From Suillus spraguei (Eukaryota; Basidiomycota; Agaricomycetes; Boletales; Suillaceae): a DNA stretch of 64,000 nucleotides. Location of the stretch: contig JABCPU010000278.1 in NCBI GenBank assembly GCA_016800925.1, positions 1 through 64,000 on the forward strand. The letters are read 5' to 3'. The position numbers and the translations under genes are program-made. Shown here piece after piece: positions 23,343 through 34,800 of the stretch (position 1 is its first letter; each line of letters begins with the position of its first letter). A model generated the notes under the pieces. It saw only the letters and a list, made by a program, of their open reading frames with translations. It had not been told where the DNA came from and did no database searches.

Positions 23343-24837
23343 TTACATATTAGTTGGTAGTGGCATAAGTGAACAAGTCATGGCAAAACCGATCTTGCGG
23401 TTATCGCGATCTAACACAGTGTAGAAGCGCTGCATAAATGTCCAGCCAATAATAAAGTCAAGCCCTGCGCCAGTTGCCCCACTCAGGCTTTTAATGATGA
23501 GGTATATGTCATCCTTCTCAGCACGAATCCTGTGGTTGAGAGAACGAGGCCAAATTTGAGTGTTAGGGCTGAGACTGAAGACTCCCTGTGCAAAACGGTG
23601 AACAAGGGGTGTGAGGGCTGACAGAATTGACATACGTTGCCAATATGGAACTTCAACTCCTGTAGGGCACTGTACTGGCGAGGGGTAATACGGAGAAGAC
23701 CGTTCCGCTTATTGATAGTGGCGCTGGTTGCAGCCCAGTACCTGCCATAGGCATCTATCGAACGCTGATTAGACAATTATTACTCACTGCACCCTAAATA
23801 CAAACCGGAAGCAATGCAAATAAAGTTGCAGCCAGTATCGATGATACCAGCAGTAGGGAACAAGATGTCGATGTCCCTGTTGCCGTAAGTGATTCTCTGA
23901 TCAAAACCCGAGTATCTCTGTGAGCGGTGGGTGTTGGTGATATCACTGAAACAACACAATTACTAAGAGTCTGGATTGATCTAGGAGCTGAGGTAGCTTA
24001 CGTGTATACAATGTTACTAGTGCACTTGGTGTAGTCAGGTTCACCAAAGGCGAGCTGTCCGGTGTCTCCATCCCCAGTTCGGAGGGGCTGGAAAAACATG
24101 CCAACAATGTTCTGACAAATGGCGCCTGCGGTAACCAGCCAGTCAGTAAAAGTTGGATACGCGGCAGGCAGGTCATTTGTCAGGGTGCCGACTGTCAAAT
24201 CTTGAGGCCCAATGCCAAGGACACCGTCAGAGTCTCTGAAGTTGCTCACAGTAGAAGCAACAGCGAGTTCGTAGTTGGGGATGGTGATCCCATGACCGAG
24301 AGTGACCGTATCGACGAAGAAAGTTCCTATAGATAATTGTAGGTATTTTCAACTTATGATATTGTTGTATGTCATACCAGAGAAGGAGGTTGTACTAGGA
24401 AACTCACTACCACCGTAGGATTCCTTCACGCCCCGTCCGGTGTTGCAGCCGGTTTCGCCGTATGGAGTGCCGGCACCAATCCATGTGACCGTGCTACCGC
24501 AGTCGACAACCAATTTGTCTTCAATAATGAATTAGCAGCCGCGTGTTTTCTCAATGTCGAACTAACAGGTTGTGGGGGGGCTGCCAACGTTAAGTGCTAC
24601 GATGTATCTACCCCGGGAGTATGTCATAGGAATGCTTTCAGCACGTCGGCCATGCATATTGTAGTCCCTGAAGGTCACCACACAAGCTTTATCGTGTTGT
24701 ACGAGGTTCATAGTACCATTGGAGGAGTTCAGTTTCCTGGTAAGGGGGAGGATGATGGGGGAATTGTGAACTTCAACGGGGGATCCCGTGATTGACAAAG
24801 CTAGGAGAACTGTCAAGAAGGATACGGTGAGGAACAT
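23343..24837 (-). CDS. Secreted aspartic protease, polyporopepsin-like (A1 family)
   Basis: Six exons: 24837-24567, 24518-24378, 24326-24002, 23945-23806, 23754-23636, 23585-23343. Introns are 48, 51, 56, 51 and 50 nt, all GT..AG. The spliced frame is 1,239 nt, 412 residues, without a break. It starts MFLTVSFLTVLLALSITGSP, a signal peptide, then a propeptide and YIVALNVGSPPTT. The two catalytic motifs are VVDCGSTVTWIG (exon 2) and GIIDTGCNFICIAS (exon 4). VLGIGPQDLT and the C-terminal LDRDNRKIGFAM are typical of pepsin-like enzymes. DCGS replaces the usual DTGS at the first site, with the Asp itself kept. Likely an extracellular endopeptidase acting at acid pH. It is the only intact host-type gene here. 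Confidence 0.92.
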
Positions 24838-24870
24838 GGCTTATTGGACGTAATATCATCCTCAGTAGCC

Positions 24871-24880
24871 CATTATATAC
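24871..24880 (-). promoter_or_regulatory. Candidate TATA box of the aspartic protease gene
   Basis: On the minus strand GTATATAATG lies about 35 nt before the ATG at 24837, a normal TATA spacing if transcription starts a few bases before the ATG. That would give a very short leader. Position and sequence only; no other evidence. Confidence 0.45.
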
Positions 24881-24884
24881 TTCA

Positions 24885-26637
24885 AGTTATGTGCCAGCGA
24901 ACGCGATAACTGTGGCACGCACTATTTTGAAACGTCCCCCCTTGAAAAGGGGATGATAAGGTAGCTCCGATCCGAGTCATGACATGAGTGCAAGGATTTG
25001 ACCTCTCGATAAAGTGTGGTAAGAGACGGTTTGCTTTTATGTAACTCGCGTTCATTTCCATAGAGATGCCACCCATCATGGATACATTTCCCAGGTTGGT
25101 GTGGCATTAGGAATAGCGTTCATATGGGAGGGAAGTTGACTTTTGGAACTTAGGACTCGAACAGAATAACCTGACCAAACTAAGCATTTATTTTTGGGGG
25201 TAAAAGATCAACTACCCTACCAGTAGGGTTTATATACAGTAGGGGATCGAATATAATGGAATAGCGAAGAAGAAAAATAAGGTGAGTAAGAGAGAAACAA
25301 AACAATGGAAATTGGTTGCCATCATAATGAGCGTTACAGTTAGTGTAGCAAGCACTGCTGAACATTGAGGAGAGCGGTTGCAATGTGACAGAGAAGCCTG
25401 GCGCAAATGACACGTAAAATCTTCTCCCGTTACGTCACGTAGCGTTGATGATGCGTCCTTGTTTCAGAGTGCCAGGTTATGCAGCCCGCTGGAATGTTCT
25501 GGTATTAGGGGATACGATCTGATAGGTCTGACACAACCGCAGGTGGCAAATCCCGAGGTGACAGTGCGTGGAAACGAGATACCCGCAAGGACAGTAATTT
25601 GAGGCTCAACAGTCTGGTCATTTTCTCGTTTTCGCAGTGATTCTTCTGTGTGTGTTAAAGGTCTAGTGTACTGATCCTGTATTTGTGGAGACGTACATTG
25701 CATTCTGAGTTTCAGCTCCATTAGTGCGGGAAGGTACCTAAATGACTTCGAAATATGCGGGAGATTGGACAACTGGTCCTCGCCCTGTCTTTGTGGAAGT
25801 TGATTACGGTTCTGTGACTTGATCAACTTTCTTGAAGGCGTGACGCATCCAGGATAGTTCATCTGGGCAGTGGTACTTGGGTTCGTGTCTCTCGCTCGCA
25901 TCTAACTTTTATTCATCATAATTATGTGCCAGTAATCAGTTTCAAGGACATGAGCTGGATACAGCCACGCAACTTTTGCTTAGCCTATATCATTAATTCA
26001 CTGCAATGCACGCCATAAGTTGAATCAAGGTCGGGTCAGCCATTCAACAAGCACCTCTTTCACGGCGATGATGACACTCCTTGGAATCTGTCGTTCAAAA
26101 GGTGCGCTCTCATGGTTCCTTAGAATTGTTCATTTACATGCCTCCTGCAGGTTTTACTCTTGCTCACGGTATCTGTTGCCTGTTGTCGAGCCCTGGTGCC
26201 GCTCGTAGCAGAGTCAAATCCCTTGATATCTTCCATCCTGCATGTTCCACACCCACCTTTTCCAGCCCTGCACTCCAAGCCGATTCTCTCATCTTTACAG
26301 GAAACTCCGTTAGCACTGGCATAAATCGCATCTCCACAGCGCACTTTTTTTCCCGTCACCTTCTCATCACTAATTTTTCTTCGCGGTTCTCAATAGTGAC
26401 TTGGGAAATTTTGTCTATTGTCGGCCTTACCAAGCAAAGTGATGTCTCAGGAACAGGAACGAACGAGAAGACGAGTCGGATGAGCACCATTGTACTGTTT
26501 CCAGAATCCAGTGTATTTTCGTCTGCCTTCTTTGTTCTACTGTACTATGAACCTGATAGTCTGTTCGTGCCGGTCGTGTCGAGTCTATCGACGTTCTTTT
26601 TGCTCCAAGTAGGCGGTATGCTTGATTCAGTTCTCAC
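24885..26637. other. Region without a recognised gene
   Basis: A minus frame at 25901-25464 (145 codons, MRARDTNPSTTAQMNYPG...) and a plus frame at 26081-26839 (252 codons) are open but have no recognisable domain, and the second runs into a hAT end, so both are doubtful. 25190-25420 is AT-rich. Low-confidence hypothetical at most. Confidence 0.3.
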
Positions 26638-26755
26638 TAGTGCTGCCATGGTCCGGTCCAGTTCAGAGAGTCCTGGGCAAGAACTGAGAACCAAACCATG
26701 GTCCGGTTCGGTTTTTCTCTGGTTCGAACATGAACTGAACTGTAAAATTTCCAAG
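26638..26755. mobile_element. hAT terminal fragment
   Basis: Starts TAGTGCTGCCATGGTCCGG, matching the terminal inverted repeat of the hAT at 15445, followed by a subterminal part with GGTCCGGTTCGG and GGTTCGAAC words. No second end or 8-bp duplication was found, so it is a broken copy. Confidence 0.75.
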
Positions 26756-26854
26756 CGATGTCTCAACCATGATCCCAGAGTGAGTGCACATATGAGATTT
26801 AGCTGTTCACCTGGGAAGATAACATCACATACCGTGTGAGGGTGAAATGTGACT

Positions 26855-27490
26855 TGGTTGGGTTGGGCCGTTGCAGAGAGACTCATTCTGGTGTTGTCAA
26901 GGTCAAAAGAAACAGTGAACATTTCAATAGACAACATAAGTTACACACTATATGAGAATGAGCCATCGCCAAAGCACCACCAGCATTGAAATCATGCACT
27001 TCCTTATTGGACAGCAAGAGACTGTGACAAGCAGCCAACATTGGGCAAGCAAACCAAAATACAAGAACACAGGAAATGAAATTGCTAGTAAGACAATACC
27101 TGGACTTTGACATCACATTATGATGGTCTCCAGGACATGAAGGAATTCATGGAAATGAGACAGCTGACAAGGAGGCAAAATTGGCAGCCATGAGTAGAAT
27201 GAACAATAATGAATGAGAGAGCCTACCCTGATATCTCAGACATGGCACACTCCAACTCAGCATCTCCGCTCTCAAGGGTTGGGCCATAGCAGAGAAACTC
27301 ATTCCAGTGGTGTCAAGGTCAAAAAAACAGTAGACATTTCAACAGATGACATTACACACTGTATAAGAATGGGCTGTCACCAAAGCACCACCAGCATTGA
27401 AATCACACACTTCCTTTTTGTTGGGCAGCAAGATTGTGACAAGTTGTCAGCATCAGGCAAGCGAGCCAAAACACGAGAACATGAGAACCA
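26855..27490 (+). pseudogene. LINE 3' end with RNase H motif, partly duplicated
   Basis: 27127-27200 encodes WSPGHEGIHGNETADKEAK, the last catalytic block of the RNase H found at the end of ORF2 in many fungal LINEs, followed by LP..LR..LSISALKGWA. The segment starting GGTTGGGCC occurs twice in direct orientation, at about 26861-27069 and 27275-27490, with the RNase H block between. Stops are frequent. The upstream reverse transcriptase is absent. Confidence 0.7.
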
Positions 27491-27720
27491 CCACCAACTG
27501 AGAGCAGGACACAGCCAGAACATCATTTAGCATTGAGCCAAAAGACTAGAAAATGGCACTCTCTGAGAGCAGAACACAGCCAGAGAATCATTAGCATCAA
27601 GTGAGCAAACCAAAAGAAGATAACACATACTCTGAGAGTGGAACACAACAAGAGTGCCATCAGGGTTTGGTATTAAGCGAGCCAAAAGACAAGAACAGCT
27701 TACTACAGGACCTGATTTCA
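27490..27720. repeat. Short direct repeats, about 70-75 bp period, three copies
   Basis: Units share GAGAGCAGAACACAGCCAGA, CATTAGCAT and AGCCAAAAGACAAGAA with drift; copies start near 27499, 27557 and 27634. They follow the LINE remnant directly and may be its 3' untranslated tail. Confidence 0.55.
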
Positions 27721-27967
27721 CACTCCAAAGGTGAAATCAAATGCCTCAAATGTGAAGGCAACTCTAGGTTGATGGCAAAGCTGCTCTCGTCTGACATGTG
27801 TTCAATGAGTGGAAGATGGACTTGGCAAAATATTTAGATAATCTCATCTTCAAATAAGAAGAGCATATTCAGATGGTCAAGAACACCATATCCATGGGCT
27901 GATTTGTGTTGGGACAGTATGTATTTCACTGGCAAATGAAGATCTGGAAAGGTTCATTTGAAAAGGG

Positions 27968-29268
27968 TGTCATATACCGTACATTCAGGTTTAGATCAAA
28001 TCCAATCCATGGACATCCAGACACCCAACCTACACATATCTGATCCACCCATCCACTCCAATCCATATCCATCCGTGTCCATATCTGATCCGTGTCCATA
28101 TCCGATCCGTGTCCATATCCGATCCGAGTTCATATCCGAACTATTCCCGTGCACCTGCGCATTACCCCTTTAGAATATACCTGTGTCTCCGGCTTCTGGG
28201 TATCTCTGTGCTTCTGGTTCTCGGTGATCTCTGCCTCCATCTTGATAAGTATTTCGTACGAGCTTCATCTCCGAGTTCATAGCCTTATGTCCCGCTGTAC
28301 TTACTAATGTGTTTCCGTATGCTTCAGACATAGCCTCGGACTATCCGTACTTACCCTCCGGCATACTCCTACAGTATATAAACTTGTAGTACAACTCCTG
28401 CAGACCTTAGTCTGATTCATTGTTCCTACTTCTGTATATTCCTTTGATTACTCTGTATCCTGTTATCATGTCTATATAACTCCGTCTCCGTTCTTGCACT
28501 TGGGCTCCGGCCTTGTAAGCTTCCAACTCAGGCCTATGGGATCACTCCCTAGGCCGGAGCTTTGATCCTATGTCCTATAATCTTTTTGGACTTCGTCCAT
28601 CTCCGTCTATCATCTGTTTCACCTCCGACTCTACCTTTGGTAGTCTTATACTGTCTGTTTCTATTCCGGACCTTGTCCGGAGTAGTCTATACTATCTCTA
28701 CACCATATCCGGACCTACTCCTCTCTAGTAGCCAACACTTCCTCTAAGATCCACAGAGCTATGCTCTTCCGATCATCCGATCATCCACTCCTCCGCTCCT
28801 CCGCTCCTCCGCTCCTCCGCTCCTCCGCTCCTCCGAGCTCCGGACCTTCGGATCCATCCTATCCTATCCTCTGACATCTATGGATCATCTTTCCCTCTGG
28901 AGCTCTGCTCCTATCCTGCCCTGGACTTTGTCCAGCGGTCTATCCTTCATCCGTTCTACTTGGAGCTTGTTCCAGTAGTGTTACCATTACTCCCTACCTT
29001 CCGGAAATAGTTCCGGCGCATTCCCGCGCTCATCCAGAAGTCCATCGGAGCTCTGTCGAGCTATCCTGCCTTAGAGTTCATCCGGACCCTCCATCTGGAC
29101 TTCACCAGAACTCTCCCTTGGACTTCATCCAAAATTAAGGGCACATACTCGGGTAAGGGGCACAGCGTACGAGCTGAGGCCAAGCCCCTTTGACTTTACA
29201 ACCCTCCAGTACAACCCCATGTAAGACCAAGACTTCTTACTAATCTCCAGTTTTGCATGGTCGTAACA
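27968..29268 (+). mobile_element. Solo LTR, long variant C2 of the LTR-C group
   Basis: Starts TGTCATATACCGTACATTC and ends GCATGGTCGTAACA (1,301 bp). A perfect 5-bp duplication AAGGG is at 27963-27967 and 29269-29273. It shares with LTR-C the TGTCATATACC start, a TATATAAAC box near 28375 and the GGGGCACAG..GAGGCCAA block near the end, but the body is much longer and diverged. Confidence 0.9.
28786..28837. repeat. CTCCTCCG microsatellite inside LTR-C2
   Basis: Six near-perfect 8-bp units of CTCCTCCG, followed by CTCCGGACC. Likely replication slippage within the LTR. Confidence 0.85.
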
Positions 29269-29297
29269 AAGGGTCTGAAAAGGCCCTATTTGCATGT

Positions 29298-30029
29298 TGT
29301 TAAGATTGTACTCAATAAAGGGTTAATCTGGAAGGGCTTGGCCTCAGCTCATGCACTGTGCCCCTTTGCCGAGTATGGTGCACTTAATTTCTATAGGGTC
29401 ACACACATCCAGAGGAAGTCCGGATATAGGGACGTGAAGTGCGGTGGACTTCTGGACATAAGAGTGGGGAAGACTAAAGGCTACCACAGACAAAGTCTGG
29501 AGTAGAAACAGACAGTATAAAGACTACCTGAAGGTAGAGCTGGAGGTATGACTGAGGATGGAGGTCCAAGGCCTGGAGATGGATAAGAGACTAAGTTCAA
29601 GTCTGGAAGAGGTTCAGAGGTGGACTAAGTCCAGAGGAATGAGTAGGAACTAAGTTGATATTCGAACTGAAGTACTACAGAGATTTACAGGTGGTTTATA
29701 TACTATAAATAGTTACAGAAAGATCAGTCAGCGCAGTACGAGGCTATGTACAAACCATATGCAAAGTCTAACAGAACATAAGTAAATAAAACTCGGAGAT
29801 GAAGTGAAGTAACAGCTCAGTAAGCAGATGGAATACAGAGATAGCCAGAGAGCTGGACTTGTGAATGTACAAACAGAGTTATTACGAATGGAGATAGATT
29901 GAGAGATAGAGAGGAGCATAGGTCCAGACATCTGGTCATTGAAGGGAGGAAGCACAGGATATGCAGGTCCAGACATCTGGACTTCTGAGACGTCGGATCA
30001 GAGATCATGTCCTGATATGATATGTGACA
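29298..30029 (-). mobile_element. Solo LTR, LTR-C group, opposite to C2
   Basis: Begins TGTTAAGATTGTACTC and ends GATATGTGACA (732 bp). A perfect 5-bp duplication CATGT is at 29293-29297 and 30030-30034. It lies only 29 bp from the C2 LTR, in the opposite orientation. Confidence 0.9.
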
Positions 30030-30034
30030 CATGT

Positions 30035-30609
30035 ATTAGTTCTTGAATTTGGCCACAGGTCTCTGGATTATCATTATTATTATTTGGAAAAGCGAGTTTA
30101 TTATGTAACAACTGACACTGTCTAGCCTTACATAAACACTTATAGCAGTGCCAAAGTACCATCCAAGGAAAAATGCTCTTACACACACACTATTCATAGC
30201 ACAGTGTGGGGCTCCATTTACTGCCTGGTTACCTCATTCTGTGAGGTCCTGTGCAGTCTAATACCCACTAAAACCTCATGATTCATTATCCAGGCTTTGC
30301 TTTCTTGCAGGGTTGTTATGATTACATTTGACCATGTGGTTTGAGTTTGGGTATGTGTCTTTGGTTATCGCTCTAACACTTTATGATGAGAATATTTGAA
30401 CAGCAAATATATTGGGACAGAGCCACAAAGTGAAAGGTACGAGTGCTAAGATGTTTGGGTGACAGCGCGCAGCGCTGACTGGCCTCAATCAAAGATCTGC
30501 CCAAGAGAGGAGGTGAGCTGTGAATCCCCAAAAATGGTAGGAGTCCATGACAATGCATCACAGTGAAGCTGCAGACACCTGACATAGTAGGAGGAGGGAC
30601 TCACAATAT
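30035..30609. other. No recognised gene
   Basis: Sequence 3' of the tyrosine-recombinase relic. It may be the element's own noncoding end. A short ATT repeat lies near 30072. Confidence 0.4.
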
Positions 30610-31994
30610 GAGGATGGGCTAACTGCTTCTGGGCATTGATAGATGAATAAATTTTTCATGAAGATTTGGAACGGCTTGCATGTGTGGTGCAAGGATCTGT
30701 GTGTGTTTCTGCAGGTAAAATTGAAAAGCATTGCTAGCCCACTGGCCTTTCGTTTTGACAACTTCGAAAGGAATGTTCTGGAGTAGGTATTCAAGTGTGG
30801 AACCTATGTGGATGCTGTGTCCTTACAATGGGTTCAGGCCTGCTGCTCGCGCTGCTTGGGCCAAGCGGCCCACAAACTTCTGCTTTGTTAGCGGGTGGTA
30901 GCCTTTCTTGAATCGGTAGGTGAATAGAGCTCATTCAGGGGGAGGCTCATTGACTTGCAGGTGCTGGAGGAGGGCTTGCTCTGGGTCAGAGGGACTATTC
31001 TGCTGGGCAAAAGACACATCTTCTCCCTCTCTGGAGGTTGTTACAGTTGTACGTGCCCCTATTCATTTTCTCTTTATCTTCTTACTTGTATATCATGTCA
31101 CATGACTCTGACTCATATGCTCAATGCATCTGTACAATACATGCCTTCCTTATTAGGATACGCAGTTACATTCTCACGGTTACCTGGTCTGTGCATACAT
31201 ATATATCTATATAAGCACAGTGTACTTGTAGTAGATTCTTTACTTTAATCTTACTGGGTTTTACCTGGATTCCTCTTCGCTAAGGACCCCCAATCCTTAG
31301 TCGTCTTGAATCATCTCTAAGTCTAAGCACTCCTTATCCTTAGTCTCTATTCTTGTAGAACCTCTTAGACTTGTCTTTGAGGCCGAACCCTTGATCGTAC
31401 TCGGAACGCATTCCTTGTACTTTCACCTTGTCCTCTTCTGGACATTGTAGAACTTCCCAGTAGACCGTCTGTGTCTTTTCACTGTCACTGGTGACGCCAC
31501 CCCAGTTCGTAACAGAGGTCTTGGTGCGAGGTATATGAAAGACTCTCATTGTGAGATTGTTATGATCTCATTTGATCTGCATATCTGACAGCTTAATGTG
31601 TATGTCAGGGTCAAAGGACGTTAAGGTGGGGACTGTAACTTCTCCCACGCAGGTGGTGCAGTAGAAGGCTGTTGTTAAGCAATTATACACTGCCACATCT
31701 AAAGGTGTGTTGAGGTTTAGTTTGTTGCGGAGTGAGCATATGAAGTTGATGGTGTAGGGACAATGCTTCTTGCGCTTTGATGCATGTGGGGCGAGGTTCT
31801 CTGATGCCTTGAGGAGGGCTTCAATCTGTTGGTTATTGAGGGACCAATCTAAACCATGCAGGATGTGCCATGCTCGGACTCCGAATATGTAGTTCACAAT
31901 CCTCTTGCCAGAGTATGAACCTGCTATGAGGGTGATAAATGCGGAAATGAGGGTTGATGATGCTGGTGTGTGTTCTTCTTCTGCGATTGAGTGC
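30610..31994 (-). pseudogene. Tyrosine recombinase (DNA breaking-rejoining enzyme) relic
   Basis: 31897-31568 encodes NYIFGVRAWHILHGLDW, KKHCPYTINFICSLRNKLNL and LTTAFYCTTCVGEVTVPTL, then FHIPRTKTS at about 31530. After an LTR-B (31039-31514) the protein resumes: DPEQALLQHLQVNEPP, HPLTKQKFVGRLAQAARAAG, GHSIHIGSTLEYLLQNIPFE, KTKGQWASNAFQFYLQKHTQ. This is the fungal transposon-type tyrosine recombinase (Crypton- or DIRS-like families) with the box II signature and the nucleophilic Tyr in FYLQKH. The conserved second Arg is His (HIHIGST instead of HxIRIGST), and stops interrupt the frame. The N-terminal part is cut off by the Gy2 LTR at 31995. Confidence 0.8.
31039..31514 (+). mobile_element. 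Solo LTR-B inside the tyrosine-recombinase relic
   Basis: Starts TGTTACAGTTGTACGTG and ends CCAGTTCGTAACA (476 bp). A perfect 5-bp duplication GAGGT is at 31034-31038 and 31515-31519. Confidence 0.92.
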
Positions 31995-32606
31995 TGTAAG
32001 AACTGGTAAGGCTCCAGCTGTAAGTTTTGTAGGGTGTGGGACCTGCTAAGATAAGAATGTGCTTAATAGTTAGATGAGTTGTTAGCGATTGTTATGCAAT
32101 ATGGAGAGCTATAATTCTGTAATGAAAGACAATAGACTTCAATGATAATGATAAGAATGAGTGTGATATGAGAACGAGACTGGACTTGTGAGACTGATCT
32201 GATTGCCTGTATAAACGAGTGTACATGAGCTATTTTATAGTATGAAACACTAAGGGTCCTTGGGTATGGAAAGGCCAAACAATTAGGTGAGGACAGTTGC
32301 AGAAAGATGTGGTGTTGAGCCTGACAGGGTAGAGTAGAGAGAAAGGAGAGAAAGTACGAAAATTGAGTGAGTGACAATATGAAGGGGTATGATATTTGAC
32401 AGAGTTAACGAGAGTTTTGCTTGTTTTTGACAGATTCCAGATGACTAAGTGACAAGAGGGCGATGGAGATGCACTAAGGGCCAATATACAATGAATGGAT
32501 GACAACAAATGACAACGGAATCGAGATGAGGCAGTGGTCGTTGATGGTGGTGAAGGTAAGTGTTAATTTGGCTATTTCTGGATGCAGACACTTGGTAATC
32601 ACTACA
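31995..32606 (-). repeat. Gy2 3' LTR
   Basis: In element sense it begins TGTAGTGATTACC at 32606, right after a polypurine tract GGAGGGAGG (32607-32615), and ends CCAGTTCTTACA at 31995 (612 bp). The last 135 bp match 43843-43980, the surviving part of the 5' LTR. Confidence 0.85.
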
Positions 32607-32648
32607 CCTCCCTCCAACTACAGATATCGACTGTCCTCGGTTGACCCC

Positions 32649-34800
32649 TCAAACAAATCCAACTTCTGATGACCCTAACCTTCCTTCAATTGTGTCTGTA
32701 TCTGCATCAATTAGCTGCATGACTTCGAGCATGGTCAGGGAGTGTGAATGATAGGGAATGAGATGAAATTTGAGTTTCGACACAGCACCATCAACTTTGG
32801 CAAGACAATAAGTGCTATTTGTGTTGCACGAGACTATGACCATAGGACCGAAGTAATGTGGTTTGCACTTCACGTTCAATGAGGGCTCAATCTTTTGATT
32901 TAGAACAAGTATGAGCTCGCCTGGTCTGAAACTTTGGTCCTTGATTGAATTTGAGAAACGACACTCGAAATCTTTTATGGAAGCATAACGACTGTCATAT
33001 ACCATACTTCTAATCTCAGATCCAACCATATCCGATCAGATCCGATCGATTCCATATCTGTCCGGTCCACAGATCCTGTCTGGACCACCCATCCGAATGT
33101 ACTCACTTCTCGCACCTTAACTCCCTTGTGTATATCTGCATCTATCTCCTTTCGTCATTTCTCCTGCTTCCGGTACTCCGGCTGTTTATATTTCCGTCCT
33201 GTGTTACTGATCCGTTTCCTGTGTTCATTTCCGATTCATGCTTACTGATCCGCTGTGCATTAACTAATAGACTTCCGTTACACTTCATACATAGCCCTCG
33301 GTCCCGGACTTGCTGATTATCCGTCTTAGACACTTACAGTATATAAACCACTTGTAGATCTCCGTAGAACCTTAGTTCGAATATCATCTTAGATTCTACT
33401 CATTCTGTTCCCTCCGGACTTAAGCCACTTTCCACTTTAAGTCACCTTCCGAGACTTAGGATTGATTCCTATAGTCTATATCTCCGACTCTATCTTCGGA
33501 TAGTCTACTTCCGTTAGTTTCTAGTTAGGAACTCGTTCCGAAACTAGCCTTAATCTCTGTCCTCTCCTTACGTTCCGAAATACCTTCAGACGTATCATAT
33601 CCGATACCTTCGGACACCCGGATTCGTCACGCAACTCCTTCCGGGTCTTCGGATGAATAACTCCTCCCTGAAATAAGGGGCATTACTCGAGAAAGGGGCA
33701 CAGTGCATGAACTGAGGCCAAAGCCCTTCAGATCTCTCTACCCTTGAGTACGGTCTTAACAACGACTCGTAAGGATGCGCTCATGAATGTGCGTGAGGTC
33801 TTCATCTTGTTTGGAGAGTTGTTGTGCATGGGCTGCAAGAAAATCATGGGTAGGGATGAATTTGGTGATATCTGCTATAAGGAATGTTGCTTCTGTTATG
33901 TCAAGCAGAAGCAAGGGCTTGACACTGTGCACCATATAAAACGGTGTGCGTCCCGTGGATTTTTGAGTGGTGACACAGTCTGCCTAAAAGATATGTGGTG
34001 CAAATACTGGCCATTGAGTGATGTCTCCTTGACAAGCTTTAATGAGTGAGTCACAGATCATTCAATGTGAATGTTCGACAATTCCATTAGCTTTTGAGTT
34101 GTAGGCTGAAATACAAATGTGATGGATATGGTATTTCGATGCAAGCCAGTCAAGCACAGCCACAAATGGAGTCCTGTTGTCTGTTACTATCTCTTTGAGT
34201 CCTCCCCAACGGCACAATAAATCTTCGAAAATAAAATTTCCCAGCATGCAACCAGTCTCTCTCTGTAGCATTCACCATTCAAGCCATGCTGAAAATGAAC
34301 AACGAGCTTGAACAATGTAGGAGTATCCATGCGAGGTTGGCATATGCATTGAGTTGGTATAGGCTTTGTGAAACAAGGGCGTGGGAATAGCGACAGTTGG
34401 CAGGAGAATGACTTTCTCAATGGATTGAAGCTGACATTGATGACATGTCTTAAGGTACCATGAGAGGTCGTAAGTGATAGTAGGCCACCAGAAGCAGTCA
34501 ATGATAGTTCGTTGAGTTGAATAGAATCCCTTGTGTCTGAGATTGTCATGAGTCTGCTGAAGAATTTGAGAGCGGTTGTTTTGAAACATGACAAGTTGAT
34601 GACGACCTGCAGGATCATGACGCCAAAGTCATGTATTATGAACAAAAAATTGTGCTGCTCATTTAAGAAAATGAGAGCAAGTTGAGAGCTGCATACCCGA
34701 AGGCAGTGCAAACATCTCGAGATAATGCTGAATGGCCTGAAGGTCATTGTCACACCATTTGGAACCTTCGACATGTGGAAATTTGAGGTCAGTACAGGGG
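32649..34800 (-). pseudogene. Gy2 integrase
   Basis: Starting near 34620, the zinc site QTHDNLRHKGFYSTQRT..TCHQCQ is followed by the core: MHMPTSHGYSYIVQARCSF, VTDNRTPFVAVLDWLASKYH, ISAYNSKANGIVEHSH (Glu). The C-terminal part reads CVTTQKSTGRTPFYMVHSVK, then IHERILTSR, where an LTR-C cuts it, then YASIKDFECRF, FRPGELILVLNQKIE and KPHYFGPMVIV, ending near 32649 without a chromodomain. TDNR replaces the usual TDNG. Several frames must be joined, so it is dead. Confidence 0.85.
32993..33761 (+). mobile_element. Solo LTR-C in the Gy2 integrase
   Basis: Starts TGTCATATACCATACTTC and ends GAGTACGGTCTTAACA (769 bp). A perfect 5-bp duplication ACGAC is at 32988-32992 and 33762-33766. Orientation is the same as Gy3. 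Confidence 0.93.

Noticed and set aside
26081..26839. 252-codon plus frame as a membrane protein
   Set aside because: It runs into the hAT end, has no domain, and the opposite strand is also partly open.
28786..28837. CTCCTCCG run as a CRISPR-like array
   Set aside because: Eight-base units without spacers; a microsatellite.
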